DNA of 64,000 nucleotides from Parerythrobacter_A sp963799315 (GCA_963799315.1 CAWCWP010000002.1:496001-560000); one strand, 5' to 3'; numbered from the stretch's first letter, positions 26,971 to 36,518 are shown. The notes: a model not told the origin generated them from the sequence alone. Numbers and translations are program-made.

Positions 26971-27720
26971 ATGGCAGGCCATTCCAAATTCAAGAACATC
27001 ATGCATCGCAAGGGTGCGCAGGACAAGAAACGGTCCAACCTGTTCTCCAAGCTGAGCCGCGAGATTACCGTGGCGGCGAAGATGGGCACACCCGATCCGG
27101 ACATGAACCCGCGCCTGCGGCTGGCGATCAACACCGCCAAGGGGCAGTCCATGCCCAAGGACAATATCCAGCGCGCCGTCGACAAGGCGAGCGCGGCGGA
27201 TGGCGACGATTACGAGGAAGTGCGCTACGAAGGCTATGGCCCCGGCGGCAGCGCGATCATCGTCGAGGCGCTGACCGACAACCGCAACCGCACCGCCACC
27301 CACATCCGCACCGCGTTCAGCAAGAACGGCGGCAATATGGGCACCGAAGGCAGCGTGCAGCACGGGTTCGAACGGCTCGGCTACATCGAATACCCCGCCG
27401 ATGCCGGTGGCGAGAACGCCGTGCTGGAAGCCGCGATGGAAGCGGGCGCGGAGGACATCGCATCGTCCAAGGATGGCCACGAAATCTGGACCGCTGCGGA
27501 TGATTTGCACGCCGTGGCGGACTCGCTGGAAAAATCGCTCGGCGAAGCGGCGACGGTGAAGCTGGCGTGGAAGCCGAACATCACCGTCGATCTGGACGAG
27601 AAGGCGGCGGGCACGCTGCTGAAGCTGGTCGATACGCTGGACGACGACGACGATGTGCAGACCGTCTGGGGCAATTACGAGATCAGCGACGAGGTGATGG
27701 AGAAGCTGGACGCGGAGTAG
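26971..27720 (+). CDS. yebC: YebC/PmpR family regulator
   Basis: This is a conserved cytosolic protein of the YebC/TACO1 family. Members act in transcription control or in translation of difficult motifs. It is 249 residues, normal length. It begins MAGHSKFKNIMHRKGAQDKK and has NPRLRLAINTAKGQSMPKDN near residue 46 and GPGGSAIIVEALTDNRNRT near residue 90. It precedes ruvC, as in many proteobacteria, but 256 bp with repeats separate them here. The C-terminus has an Asp-rich stretch (DTLDDDDDV). Confidence 0.95.
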   Translation: MAGHSKFKNIMHRKGAQDKKRSNLFSKLSREITVAAKMGTPDPDMNPRLRLAINTAKGQSMPKDNIQRAVDKASAADGDDYEEVRYEGYGPGGSAIIVEALTDNRNRTATHIRTAFSKNGGNMGTEGSVQHGFERLGYIEYPADAGGENAVLEAAMEAGAEDIASSKDGHEIWTAADDLHAVADSLEKSLGEAATVKLAWKPNITVDLDEKAAGTLLKLVDTLDDDDDVQTVWGNYEISDEVMEKLDAE

Positions 27721-27730
27721 GGATTGTTTT

Positions 27731-27860
27731 CTCGCTAACGCTCGGGCGCGTACTCCCTCGACCACGGACCTCAGGTGGGGGAGGGCACAGCAAGCGGAAG
27801 GCGGATGCCCGGAGCGCACTCAACAAGAACGCACAGCACTGAGCGTTAGCGAGCAGACAA
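27731..27860 (+). repeat. Degenerate family B repeat
   Basis: The flanks CGCTAACGCTCGGG and GCACAGCAAGCGGAAGGCGG followed by ATGCCCGGAGCGCAC match those of family B copies 1 and 2. The central hairpin is largely lost. A second inverted end (GAGCGTTAGCGAGCAGACAA) closes it at 27860. Confidence 0.6.
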
Positions 27861-27867
27861 GAGTTCC

Positions 27868-27933
27868 GTCATTGCGAGCGTAGCGCGGCAATCCATCTCC
27901 CGCGCTGGATTGCAGCGCTACGCTCGCAATGAC
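27868..27933. repeat. Dispersed palindromic repeat, family A, copy 2
   Basis: The ends GTCATTGCGAGCGTAGCG and CGCTACGCTCGCAATGAC are exact reverse complements, 66 bases in total, with an inner near-palindrome around AATCCA...TGGATT. It directly precedes the ruvC ribosome binding region. Confidence 0.85.
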
Positions 27934-27976
27934 GGGGTTTTTCCAGTTACAGTGTGAGCGTAGTGGAGACGACCTC

Positions 27977-28450
27977 ATGCTGATCCTCGGCCTCGACCCT
28001 TCGCTCAGCTGCACCGGCTGGGGCATCATCCGCACCGAAGGCTCGCGCCTGATCCATATCGCCAACGGCCAGGTCAAAACCGCGCCCAAGTCCCCGATGG
28101 CCGAACGCCTTGCCACGCTTCACGCCGTCATTGCCGAAGTCATCGCCACCCACCGCCCCGACCGCGCGGCGGCGGAGGAGGTGTTCGTCAACAAGAACCC
28201 CCAATCCACGCTGAAACTGGCGCAGGCACGCGGCGCGGTGCTGGCGGCGTGTGGTCAGGCGGATTTGCCCGTCAGCGAGCACGCCGCGCGGCTGGTGAAG
28301 AAAGCTGTCGTCGGCACCGGCGCAGCCGACAAAGCGCAGGTGCAGGCGATGTTAAAGGTGCTGCTACCCGGTGCAAAGGTCGCGGGATCGGACGCGGCGG
28401 ATGCGCTTGCCGTGGCGATCGCGGCGGCACATCTCGCGCCGCGCAGCTAG
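27977..28450 (+). CDS. ruvC: Crossover junction endodeoxyribonuclease RuvC
   Basis: RuvC resolves Holliday junctions with RuvAB. It is 157 residues, slightly short but in range. It starts MLILGLDPSLSCTGWG, with the first catalytic Asp in GLDPS. The second acidic residue lies in AAEEVFVNKNP, and the last pair in GSDAADALAVA. The start at 27977 is preferred because it places GLDPSL at residue 5 as in homologues. ruvA and ruvB are not in the window. It is convergent with, and overlaps by 4 bases, the Mfd-like gene. Confidence 0.95.
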   Translation: MLILGLDPSLSCTGWGIIRTEGSRLIHIANGQVKTAPKSPMAERLATLHAVIAEVIATHRPDRAAAEEVFVNKNPQSTLKLAQARGAVLAACGQADLPVSEHAARLVKKAVVGTGAADKAQVQAMLKVLLPGAKVAGSDAADALAVAIAAAHLAPRS

Positions 28451-30774
28451 CTTAGCGGATTGTCTCGGTCGAACGATGCGACAAGCTCGATCAGCGCTTT
28501 TGGGTCTTCGACCACGCGTTCGATGTAATACGTTTTCTCCCGTTTCCGCCCGGAGCGCTGCGTCACCAGCTTGACCGAACCGGAACCGGCCGTAACCGTT
28601 GCAAGTCCGTTTTCGGCAGCACGCAGGGCTGCCTCGCGCAAATCGAGCAGATTGCGCATTTCGGCAGGCGGCGCGCCGAACCGGTCGCTGAATTCACTGC
28701 GCAGATTTTCGAGTTCCGGGACCGCGCGCGCATGGGCAATGCGGTAATACACTTCGAGGCGGCTATCGGGGCGCGGCAGCCAGTCTTCCGGCAGGCTGCA
28801 GGAAATAGGTGCCGTGATCCCGGCGTGGCGTTTCTGCGCAACGCCGGCGACGCCCGCCATGTCGCCGATCGTCGTTTCGAGAAGGTCGTGATAGAGATCC
28901 GCACCCACCAATGCGATATGCCCGTTCTGACTGTCGCCTGCCAGATCGCCCCCGCCACGCATGTCGAGATCGGCGAGGCTGAGCGAAAATCCAGCACCGA
29001 GCCGCGCTTCCGCTACCAGCTTGCGAAGCCGTTTGGCTGCGGGGGTTTCGGGCGCGTCGTGACAGGCGCTCATCATCAGCATCGTCGCCTGCCGGTCGCC
29101 GCGTCCGACCCGGCCGCGCAACTGGTGCAATTGCGCCAGCCCGAACCGGTCGGCCTGGTGCACGATCATGCAATTGGCGCGCGGCACGTCCAGACCGATC
29201 TCGATAACGGTGGTCGAAACGAGGATATCGTGCCGCCCATTGGCAAAGGCGGTTATGGTCCGGTCCATCGCGTTCTGCGGCATCTGTCCGTGAATGCTGC
29301 CGGTCTTCGCCTTGGGAAACAGGGTAGTCATCCGTTCGGTCATCGGCACGACGTCGGCCACGCGTGGAACAACGACGAACACCTGGCCCCCGGCGGCAAG
29401 TTCGGAATTGACCGCGCTGCGCATGGGCGCTTCATCCATCGCATGGAACTGTGTTAACACCGGTTTGCGCGCTACCGGCGGGGTGGCAAGCACGGAGATA
29501 TCCTGCAGCCCGACCATCGCCGCCATCAGGGTACGCGGGATCGGCGTCGCGCTCATCTGCAGGACATGCCCGTCCGACATCGCGCGCAGCCGGTTCTTGT
29601 CGCGTGTGCCCAGCCGGTGTTCCTCGTCCACGATGACCAAGCCGAGCGTATCGAATTCTATGTTCGGATTGGCAACCGCGCCGGTCCCGATCACGACGTG
29701 AACGCTGCCGTCGGCAAGCCCGTCCAGCACGATCTTGCGCTGTTTTCCCTTTACGGCACCGGTGAGCAGCGCGACCTGCATTCCCAGCGGCGCAAACCGC
29801 TCCTGGAACAGGGCGTAATGTTGCGCGGCGAGCAGATTGGTTGGCGCGACCAGCGCCGTCTGCGCGCCGCCCAGCGCGACGAGAGCGGCAGCGCGCAGGG
29901 CAACCTCCGTCTTGCCGAAGCCGACATCGCCGGCAATAAGCCGGTTCATCGCCCGCCCGCGCACCAGATCGCCTTCGACGTCCAGAAACGCGCGGGCCTG
30001 ATCGGCGGTGGGTGTGTAGCCGAACCCGTTGCAGAACGTGTCGTATGCAGGATCGGTCGTGGCGAAGGTAGGGACCTGGTGCTGCGCGCTATCATAGGCT
30101 TGGCGCACCATGTGCTTCGCTGTGCGGACGATGGCACGGTCGAGCTTGCGCCGACGCGTCTTCCAGCTCGAACCATTCAGATCGTCCAGCCGAACCTCGC
30201 CTTCGTCGCCGCCATAGCGCCACAGCTTGGCGATCTCTGCGACGGGCAGCATCCGGCGCGTCTCGTCGCGGAACTCCAGTTCGATCATCTCCTGGTCAAT
30301 CTCGGCGGTGACGATGCTCCGCAAGCTGCCGATGCGTGCCAGTCCGTGGTCCTCATGCACGACCAGATCGCCGATGCGCACGGTCTGCCCATAGGGTGCC
30401 AGCGGATCGATCGTATGGGCGGGGGCGCACGCTTCGGCGTTCCGGTCGGTCCCTGGCGCGTCGTCGCCGAGGCGATAGCTGCGCAGCGGGACGGTCTGCA
30501 GCTGGGTGAGCGGATCGTACCAGGTCATGCTTTTGACAACGTTCGCATCCGTTCGGATACGCAGTGGCAGTGGCTGACCGGGATCGAACAGGTCCAGCAC
30601 CGTCCCGCGCAGAACGAATTCGCCCGGCTCGTCAACGCGATCATCTTCGCGAAACCCCTGCGCCGCCAATGCAGCAACGACCGCCGCGGGCTCGATTGGC
30701 AATCCTACCGAAAAAATCGGAGCCTCCAGGACACTTGAGGCGGCAGATGTGGTTGGCATAGGCAGGCGTTCCAT
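28447..30774 (-). CDS. Short Mfd-like DNA translocase (transcription-repair coupling factor paralogue)
   Basis: This is a superfamily 2 translocase related to Mfd but only about 775 residues, where Mfd is near 1150. The N-terminal part matches the end of the UvrB-like region (GFREDDRVDEPGEFVLRGTV). The CarD-like RNA polymerase interaction domain follows (IGDLVVHEDHGLARIG). Then come the motor domains with Walker A GDVGFGKTEVALR, the DEEH box (DEEHRLG), SATPIPRTL and GRVGRG, and a TRCF C-terminal domain. The earlier D1a/D2 segment, which carries UvrA binding in Mfd, is absent. The start is uncertain: the frame is open to 30906, and ATGs lie at 30774 and 30759. It is divergent from the ArsC-like gene. 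Its job may differ from classical Mfd. Confidence 0.85.
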   Translation of the reverse strand: MERLPMPTTSAASSVLEAPIFSVGLPIEPAAVVAALAAQGFREDDRVDEPGEFVLRGTVLDLFDPGQPLPLRIRTDANVVKSMTWYDPLTQLQTVPLRSYRLGDDAPGTDRNAEACAPAHTIDPLAPYGQTVRIGDLVVHEDHGLARIGSLRSIVTAEIDQEMIELEFRDETRRMLPVAEIAKLWRYGGDEGEVRLDDLNGSSWKTRRRKLDRAIVRTAKHMVRQAYDSAQHQVPTFATTDPAYDTFCNGFGYTPTADQARAFLDVEGDLVRGRAMNRLIAGDVGFGKTEVALRAAALVALGGAQTALVAPTNLLAAQHYALFQERFAPLGMQVALLTGAVKGKQRKIVLDGLADGSVHVVIGTGAVANPNIEFDTLGLVIVDEEHRLGTRDKNRLRAMSDGHVLQMSATPIPRTLMAAMVGLQDISVLATPPVARKPVLTQFHAMDEAPMRSAVNSELAAGGQVFVVVPRVADVVPMTERMTTLFPKAKTGSIHGQMPQNAMDRTITAFANGRHDILVSTTVIEIGLDVPRANCMIVHQADRFGLAQLHQLRGRVGRGDRQATMLMMSACHDAPETPAAKRLRKLVAEARLGAGFSLSLADLDMRGGGDLAGDSQNGHIALVGADLYHDLLETTIGDMAGVAGVAQKRHAGITAPISCSLPEDWLPRPDSRLEVYYRIAHARAVPELENLRSEFSDRFGAPPAEMRNLLDLREAALRAAENGLATVTAGSGSVKLVTQRSGRKREKTYYIERVVEDPKALIELVASFDRDNPLS

Positions 30775-30898
30775 AGGTTGCCAAGCAAGAACTGGATGCC
30801 ACGTGCCGCGTTCCCGCGGAAACCTGCTGACATTTGATACGTCTGCGCCGTCGCCGCGGCGGCTTGTCGTCAAAACCGGTTCCGCGCTAGGAGGCGGC

Positions 30899-31252
30899 AT
30901 GACCACTCACCTCTACGGCATCCCGAACTGCGATACCGTTCGCAAGGCGCGCAAGTGGCTGGATGCGCGCAATCTCGAATACACCTTCCACGACTTCAAG
31001 AAGGACGGAGTGGATGCCGCCGATGTAGAACGGTGGGCCGACGAATGCGGGTGGCAAACCTTGCTGAACCGGCGCGGGACCACGTTTCGCAAACTGCCCG
31101 ACGACGAAAAGGCCGATATCGACCGCGACGCCGCGCTTGCCATCATGGCGACGCATACCAGCACCATAAAACGCCCCGTGCTGGAAACCGATGACGGCGC
31201 GCGGGTGCTGGTCGGGTTTGCCGAGAGCGAGTGGGAGAACATGCTGTGTTGA
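30899..31252 (+). CDS. ArsC/Spx-family reductase (YffB-like)
   Basis: This is a thioredoxin-fold protein of 117 residues in the ArsC-related family. It begins MTTHLYGIPNCDTVRKARKW with a single active-site-like cysteine (NCDTVRKA). FHDFKKDGVD and LLNRRGTTFRKL follow, as in YffB-type proteins. Most such members are not true arsenate reductases; no ars genes are nearby. An AGGAGG ribosome binding site stands just before the ATG. Its stop overlaps the next gene. Confidence 0.88.
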   Translation: MTTHLYGIPNCDTVRKARKWLDARNLEYTFHDFKKDGVDAADVERWADECGWQTLLNRRGTTFRKLPDDEKADIDRDAALAIMATHTSTIKRPVLETDDGARVLVGFAESEWENMLC

Positions 31253-32310
31253 GAGCGTTGCTGGCGGCGACGATGACTGGCGACACCCTATGTGCGGCGG
31301 CACAAGCCCGGACGTTAGCCGAACGCGATATGCTGGTTATCGCGCATCGCGGGGCAAGCGGGGAGCGGCCCGAGCATACGCTGGCCGCTTACGAGCTGGC
31401 GATCGACCAGGGGGCGGACTACATCGAGCCGGACCTCGTGGTCACCAGCGACGGCGTGCTGGTCGCGCGGCACGAGACCGAGATTTCCGAAACCACCGAC
31501 ATCGCCACGCGCGAGGAATTCAGCGACCGTCGCCGCGCCAAGGAAGTGGACGGCACGCTGGTCAATGGCTGGTTCGCCGAAGACTTCACGCTGGCCGAAC
31601 TGCGCACCCTGCGCGCCAAGGAGCGCATCCCCGGTATACGCCCCGGCAATGCGCGCTTCGACGGGCTGTATCAGGTGCCCACGCTGGCCGACATCGTGAC
31701 GCTGGTGCGCGCGAAGGAGGCCGAGACGGGGCGGCGCATCGGCCTCTATCCCGAACTCAAGCACCCCGACTTCCTGTTGCAGGAAGAGGGCATCGACGTG
31801 GTGGACCTGTTGCTGCTGGAGCTGAAGGCGCTGAACGTGACGCCTGCCGATCCGGTGTTCATCCAGTGTTTCGAAGTCGGCCCGCTGCAACGGCTGGCGA
31901 AGCGCAGCGATTTCAAACTGGTGCAGCTGGTGGCGGCGGATGGCGGCCCGGCGGACGAGCCCGACATGCGCTATGCCGAAATGGTGACGCCAAGCGGGCT
32001 GGCCGCGATTGCGGAATATGCTGACGGTATCGGCGCGGCGATCCCGCTGTTGCTGGACGAACGCGGCGAGGCGACCGGCGTGGTGGCGGCGGCGCAGGAG
32101 GCAGGGCTGCTGGTCCATGCCTGGACCGTGCGGCGCGAGAATGCGTTCCTGCCGCCCGCAATGCAGTCCGACGTGCCAAACCAGGGCGCGAGCATGTTGC
32201 GGATGCTGTTGCAGCGCGCGGGCGTGGACGGCGTGTTCGACGACTTCCCGCGCCGAGATCAGGAAGTGCCGGTTACGATGACTCCGCCCTTGCCACCGAC
32301 TGTTCGCTAA
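31246..32310 (+). CDS. Glycerophosphodiester phosphodiesterase
   Basis: This hydrolyses glycerophosphodiesters to glycerol-3-phosphate and an alcohol. It is a TIM-barrel GDPD with IAHRGASGERPEHTLAAYE near residue 30 and the metal ligands in YIEPDLVVTSDGVLVARHE. FDDFP at the C-terminus is also typical. A GTG start at 31246, overlapping the preceding stop, is chosen and gives 354 residues with a short hydrophobic leader that may be a signal peptide. A GTG at 31231 and the ATG before LVIAHRG are alternatives. The length and the insertion after the first motif resemble periplasmic GlpQ. Confidence 0.88.
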   Translation: MLRALLAATMTGDTLCAAAQARTLAERDMLVIAHRGASGERPEHTLAAYELAIDQGADYIEPDLVVTSDGVLVARHETEISETTDIATREEFSDRRRAKEVDGTLVNGWFAEDFTLAELRTLRAKERIPGIRPGNARFDGLYQVPTLADIVTLVRAKEAETGRRIGLYPELKHPDFLLQEEGIDVVDLLLLELKALNVTPADPVFIQCFEVGPLQRLAKRSDFKLVQLVAADGGPADEPDMRYAEMVTPSGLAAIAEYADGIGAAIPLLLDERGEATGVVAAAQEAGLLVHAWTVRRENAFLPPAMQSDVPNQGASMLRMLLQRAGVDGVFDDFPRRDQEVPVTMTPPLPPTVR

Positions 32311-32321
32311 GTCTGCCGCCT

Positions 32322-32413
32322 CGTCATCCCGGACTTGATCCGGGATCCAGCTGCCTATCTGCATCATGCTAGGGTCGAAGTAAGCTGGACCCCGGATCAG
32401 GTCCGGGGTGACG
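32322..32413. repeat. Inverted family D palindromes between GDPD and ubiG
   Basis: Two palindromes face each other: CGTCATCCCGGACTTGATCC at 32322 and CCCGGATCAGGTCCGGGGTG ending at about 32410. Each is self-complementary, and the pair is also inverted. A decaying extra piece (GGATCAGGTTCGGTGTGACG) follows to about 32441. The core matches the copy at 9250-9280. Confidence 0.75.
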
Positions 32414-32480
32414 AAAGTAAGGATCAGGTTCGGTGTGACGTAGGGTTCAGACTACGTCCGGGGCTACGCTGGAATAGCGA

Positions 32481-33232
32481 CTAGGCTCTCTTCGCCGAGA
32501 GGATGTAGTTCAGGCTCTCGTCGTCGGACAGGTGCAGGCCCTTGCCGGGGCGCCACGCGATGCCGCGTTGTTCGGTTACTTCCAGGCCGCAATTCGCCAG
32601 CAGGGCGTGCAGTTCTTCGGGCGTCACGAAGTCGTTCCAGTCATGCGTGCCGCGCGGCACCATGCCGGTGGCTTCGGCGGCACCGACCAGCAGCAGGCGG
32701 CTGGCGGCGGTGCGGTTGGGGGTGCTGAGCACCATCAGCCCGCCGGGTGCCAGCCGGTCCGCCAGCGCGGCAAGGAAGGCGGGTTTGTCGGCAACGTGTT
32801 CGATCACTTCCATGCAGGTGACGAGATCGAAAGTGCCGAGATCGAGGGCGGCAGAGTTCGCCCGCGTGGTACATGATGTCGATAGCCAGTCCCCCCGGCG
32901 TGGGCCTCAGCCGCCGCGATGTTCTCCGGCGCGGCATCCACGCCCGTCACCTGCGCGCCCATGCGGGCCAGCGGCTCGCACAACAGGCCCGCGCCGCAAC
33001 CGACATCGAGTGCGGTCTTGCCGGACAGCGGGCGCACCGCCTCGATATCGCCGCCCCAGTGCAGGTCGATCGCATCGCGCACGAAGCGCAGGCGGACCGG
33101 GTTGAGGCGGTGCAGCATGGCGCTGGACCCGGCGGGATCCCACCAGTCCGCCGCCAGCGCGCCAAAGTGCTCGGCTTCGTGAGTACGTATCGTGGCAGGT
33201 TTGTCGGTTGCATCGCTCATGCCGATGGTCAT
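32481..33232 (-). pseudogene. ubiG: Ubiquinone biosynthesis O-methyltransferase UbiG, broken by two insertions
   Basis: UbiG performs both O-methylations in ubiquinone synthesis. The N-terminal part (AEHFGALAADWWDPAGSSAM, then the SAM motif LDVGCGAGLLCEPLARMG) is in one frame. A six-C run at 32891-32896 appears to have one extra base, after which LAIDIMYHAGEL is read in a second frame. An extra base near 32853 restores LDLGTFDLVTCMEVIEHVADK in a third frame to the stop at 32481. Repaired, the protein is about 249 residues, the usual length. Both breaks are likely sequence errors because the gene is needed for respiration. The start could also be at 33220 (MSDATDKP). It is divergent from lysC. 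Confidence 0.85.
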
Positions 33233-33275
33233 AACAGCGCCCGAACCGGCACGCTAGCGAGAGAGGGGGCGCCGC

Positions 33276-34563
33276 ATGGCACGTATCGTGATGAAATTCG
33301 GCGGCACCTCGATGGCGGGGACCGAGCGCATCCGGCGCGTCGCCAATATCGTGCGCCGCCAGGCTGCGCCCAAAGCGGACGGCACCCGCGATCAGGTGGC
33401 CGTGGTGGTCAGCGCGATGGCGGGCGAAACCGACCGCCTCATCAATTTCTGCCGCGAGGCGCACGCGCTGTACGATCCCGGCGGAATACGACGTGGTGGT
33501 GTCGAGCGGGGAGCAGGTGACGGCGGGCTTGCTGGCGATGACGCTGAAGGGGCTGGGTAGTCCGGCGCGCAGCTGGATGGGCTGGCAATTGCCCGTCGCC
33601 ACCATCGAGGGCCACGCCGCCAGCCGCATCGAAACGATCGACGCACCCGGCCTGCAAGCCTCGCTGGAGGCGGGCGAGATCGCGGTCATTCCCGGCTTTC
33701 AGGGTGTCAGCGGCGAGGGGCGCATCGCCACGCTGGGCCGGGGCGGGTCGGACACCAGCGCGGTTGCGGTCGCCGCTGCCATCGGCGCGGATCGCTGCGA
33801 CATCTACACCGATGTGGACGGTGTCTACACCACCGACCCGCGCATCGTCGCCAAGGCGCGCAAGCTGAAGGCGGTGACTTATGAGGAAATGCTGGAACTG
33901 GCTTCGGTCGGGGCCAAGGTTTTGCAAACCCGCAGCGTCGGCCTCGCCATGAAGCGCGGCGTGCGGGTGCAGGTTCTGAGCAGTTTCATCGACGACGACG
34001 CCACCCCGGCGGACGCGCTGCCCGGCACGATGATCGTGTCGGAAGCCGAAATGGATCGCATTTACGAGGAGGGCGAAATGGAACGCCAGCACGTCACCGG
34101 CATCGCGCACGACAAGAACGAAGCGAAGATCATCCTGACCCGCGTGCCCGACAAACCGGGCGCGGTGGCGCATATCTTCGAACCGCTGGCCGCCGCGTCG
34201 ATCAATGTCGACATGATCATCCAGAACGTGGGCCGCGACAAGGGCGAGACCGACGTCACCTTCACCGTGCCGCAAACCGACCTCGCCCGCGCGCAGGCAT
34301 TGCTGGAGGACAAGCGCGGCGAGATCGGTTTCAACCGGATCATCACCGACAGCCGCGTCGCCAAGATCAGCGTGGTCGGCGTGGGGATGAAGAGCCATGC
34401 CGGCGTCGCCAGCCAGATGTTCAGCGCGCTGGCCGAACGCGGCATCAACATCCAGGCGATCACCACGTCCGAGATCAAGGTCAGCGTGATGATCGACGAG
34501 GACGAAACCGAACTGGCAGTGCGCATCCTGCACACGGCCTACGGATTGGACGCGGAAGGCTGA
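33276..34563 (+). pseudogene. lysC: Aspartate kinase, interrupted by a one-base insertion
   Basis: Aspartate kinase makes aspartyl phosphate, the first step toward lysine, threonine and methionine. The 5' part (MARIVMKFGGTSMAG, kinase motif KFGGTS) runs to HALYDPG. One extra base within GGCG at 33480-33483 shifts the frame. Coding resumes with EYDVVVSSGEQVTAGLLAM and continues through GRGGSDTSAVA, TDVDGVYTTDPR and two C-terminal ACT domains (ILTRVPDKPGAVAHIFE; ISVVGVGMKSHAGVAS). Repaired, it is about 428 residues, typical of the allosteric class II enzyme. An error is more likely than loss because the pathway is essential. Confidence 0.9.
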
Positions 34564-34597
34564 CGCCCGACGCTGATGCCCTCACTGCGATAAAGCG

Positions 34598-34765
34598 TTA
34601 CCAGATGATGCGGCGTTGCGTGGAGACACGGTCGCGTCGATGCGATCTTGCGGTACGCGGATGCCCGCGATGGCGCGGCGCGGCCGTATCACGTCGTGCG
34701 GCCTTGCGTAGGGCGCGGCGGTTCTCTTCGGCTTGCTGCATGGCGGCGAGGGTGCGTTTGAACAC
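34598..34765 (-). CDS. Possible small basic protein
   Basis: A GTG-started frame of 55 residues (VFKRTLAAMQQAEENRRALR...) with a good ribosome binding site (GAAGGAG, 8 bases before GTG). The product is very rich in Arg and His in its second half. It occupies the gap between lysC and the DUF2306 gene. No family is recognised, and the Arg-rich tail could be an artefact of GC-rich non-coding DNA. Confidence 0.35.
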   Translation of the reverse strand: MFKRTLAAMQQAEENRRALRKAARRDTAAPRHRGHPRTARSHRRDRVSTQRRIIW

Positions 34766-34869
34766 AGGAGTATCTCCTTCGGGCATGGTGGTCGGCCAGA
34801 AAGAGGGGCCGATTGCGATGACAGGACATTCGCTTGCGCTTGCCGGAGGGTTACAGGAGGCGCGAAACT

Positions 34870-35478
34870 TCACCCCAGCAGCATCGCATTCATCAGGCGG
34901 CCGGGGATGGCGAAGGAGGCGATACCGGGGATCATCAGCGCGAACAGATAGGTGCTGACCAGGTGCCGCTTGTGCGCCGCGATATCGCCGCGCCGCGCCG
35001 TCGCCACCACTTTCCATGCGGCGTGAAACGTAATCGGCACGAAGATGTGGATCGGGCTGAACCCGCCATTGGTCTTGATGAAGATGGCGGAAGTCGCCGT
35101 CACCAGCATCAGCACCAGCCACACCTTGCCCAGCTGCTTGTGCCGTGCGGTGCCCTTCTGCGCCAGCAGCAGATAACCGCCCAGCGGCACGGCGGGCAGG
35201 ACGGCGGCGACATGGATCCACACCGGCAGCTTGGCATAGGCGGACAAGTCGGCGACGTGCCCCATCGCAGCGCGAGCCAGTGCATAGAGGCAGACGAAGG
35301 TCATGGTGAAGCAGGCGAGGCTGACGATGGTGCGCGTCACCGGAGTCATCAGGTAATCGGATGCTTTGGGCGCGCGCTTCGCCTTTGCCTTGCGGGCGAT
35401 GAAGGGCAGGCCGGCAAGGCGGCTCGTCATGGTGCGCAGGGCGGTGGCGGCACTGGCGTTCAGGGTGGCGGTGGTCAT
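34870..35478 (-). CDS. DUF2306 domain-containing membrane protein
   Basis: This is an integral membrane protein of 202 residues; the start at 35478 (MTTATLNASAATALRTM) is preferred to upstream in-frame codons. A basic N-terminal segment is followed by four to five helices. The pattern VWIHVAAVLPAVPLGGYLLLAQKGTARHKQLGK (described; residues about 95-127), HIFVPITFHAAW and RGDIAAHKRHL matches DUF2306, with conserved histidines that recall heme-binding membrane families. It is divergent from a LytTR regulator, an arrangement repeated at 42508-44018. Function unknown. Confidence 0.82.
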   Translation of the reverse strand: MTTATLNASAATALRTMTSRLAGLPFIARKAKAKRAPKASDYLMTPVTRTIVSLACFTMTFVCLYALARAAMGHVADLSAYAKLPVWIHVAAVLPAVPLGGYLLLAQKGTARHKQLGKVWLVLMLVTATSAIFIKTNGGFSPIHIFVPITFHAAWKVVATARRGDIAAHKRHLVSTYLFALMIPGIASFAIPGRLMNAMLLG

Positions 35479-35663
35479 GGTCGGGTTCCTCGGCTGGAAG
35501 CAGTGGTCGGTTGCGTTGCTGCACCCGTTCTGCCCCATGCCCGTCCGCCCGCAACCGGACCTTCGCGGAAAGTGCATCGCCTTTCGTGACCGGTCGCAAA
35601 CCGCCGGGAAATGTGCCGCCTGCCACTTCACGAAGCGCGAATTGTCACTAGGATGCGCGGGCT

Positions 35664-36513
35664 ATGGGTGCTCCGGAGAACAGGTCAGGCAGGGAAGCGA
35701 CGCCGCGCGCGCAGCTCGCACGGCGCGTGCTGGTCGATCTGACGGTGATGACCGTGATCGGCTTGGTGCTGGCCGTGGTCGGGCCGTTCGGCACCTATGC
35801 GCTGCCGCTGGCGGCGCGGATCGTCGGCTGGCTGGCGATGTGCTGGCTGGGCTATGCGATCTATCGACCAATGGGGTTTTTCGTGAACCGTTTGCACGCT
35901 GCGCTTGCCCTGCCGCGCCCTGCATTGTGGGCGGCGGCGTGCGTGGTTGCGACGGTGCCGATGGCGACGTTGCTGTACCTGCTCGACCGCCTGCCCGCGC
36001 CACCTGCTTGGCCCACGCTGGAGCTGGCGGCAGGGTATTACATCAACGTGCTGGTGATCGGCGGCGGCATCACCGCGATCATGCAGTTGCTTGGGCGAAA
36101 TCGCGGCGGGGCGAACGAGCCTCCGGTAGCAGTTGTGGAAGTCAAAGAGGCAGTGCCTGTAGAGGCAGTGCCTGTATCGATCCCGGAACCGGAACCGCCC
36201 GCCACGCCTTTCCTTGATCGCCTGCCGCCCGCGCTGGGCACCGATCTGCTCGCGCTGGAGATGGAGGACCACTACGTCCGCGCCCATACCGCCGCCGGGT
36301 CGGATCTGGTGCTGATGCGGATGCGCGATGCGGTGGCCGAGCTGGACGGAGCTGGACGGTGCGCAGGTCCACCGCAGCTGGTGGGTGGCGCGCGATGCGG
36401 TTGAGGGTACCCGCCGCGACGGGCGCAATCTGCGCCTGCGGCTGGCGGGCGGGCTGGAAGCACCGGTGGCGCGCGGCAATGTTGCGGAGCTGAAGGAACG
36501 TGGCTGGCTGTAA
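35664..36513 (+). pseudogene. Membrane-anchored LytTR transcriptional regulator, broken by a 10 bp tandem duplication
   Basis: The N-terminal half has four transmembrane helices (VLVDLTVMTVIGLVLAVVG and others). A variable linker follows, and then a LytTR DNA-binding domain (LLALEMEDHYVRAHTAAGSD). The frame is lost at an exact tandem duplication, GAGCTGGACG at 36339-36348 and 36349-36358. Removing one copy joins LMRMRDAVAELDG to AQVHRSWWVARDAVEG and RRDGRNLRLRLAGGLEAPV up to the stop at 36513. Repaired length is about 279 residues. Replication slippage or an assembly fault can both explain the duplication. It is divergent from a DUF2306 gene and paralogous to 42508-43299. Confidence 0.82.
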
Positions 36514-36518
36514 TACTG

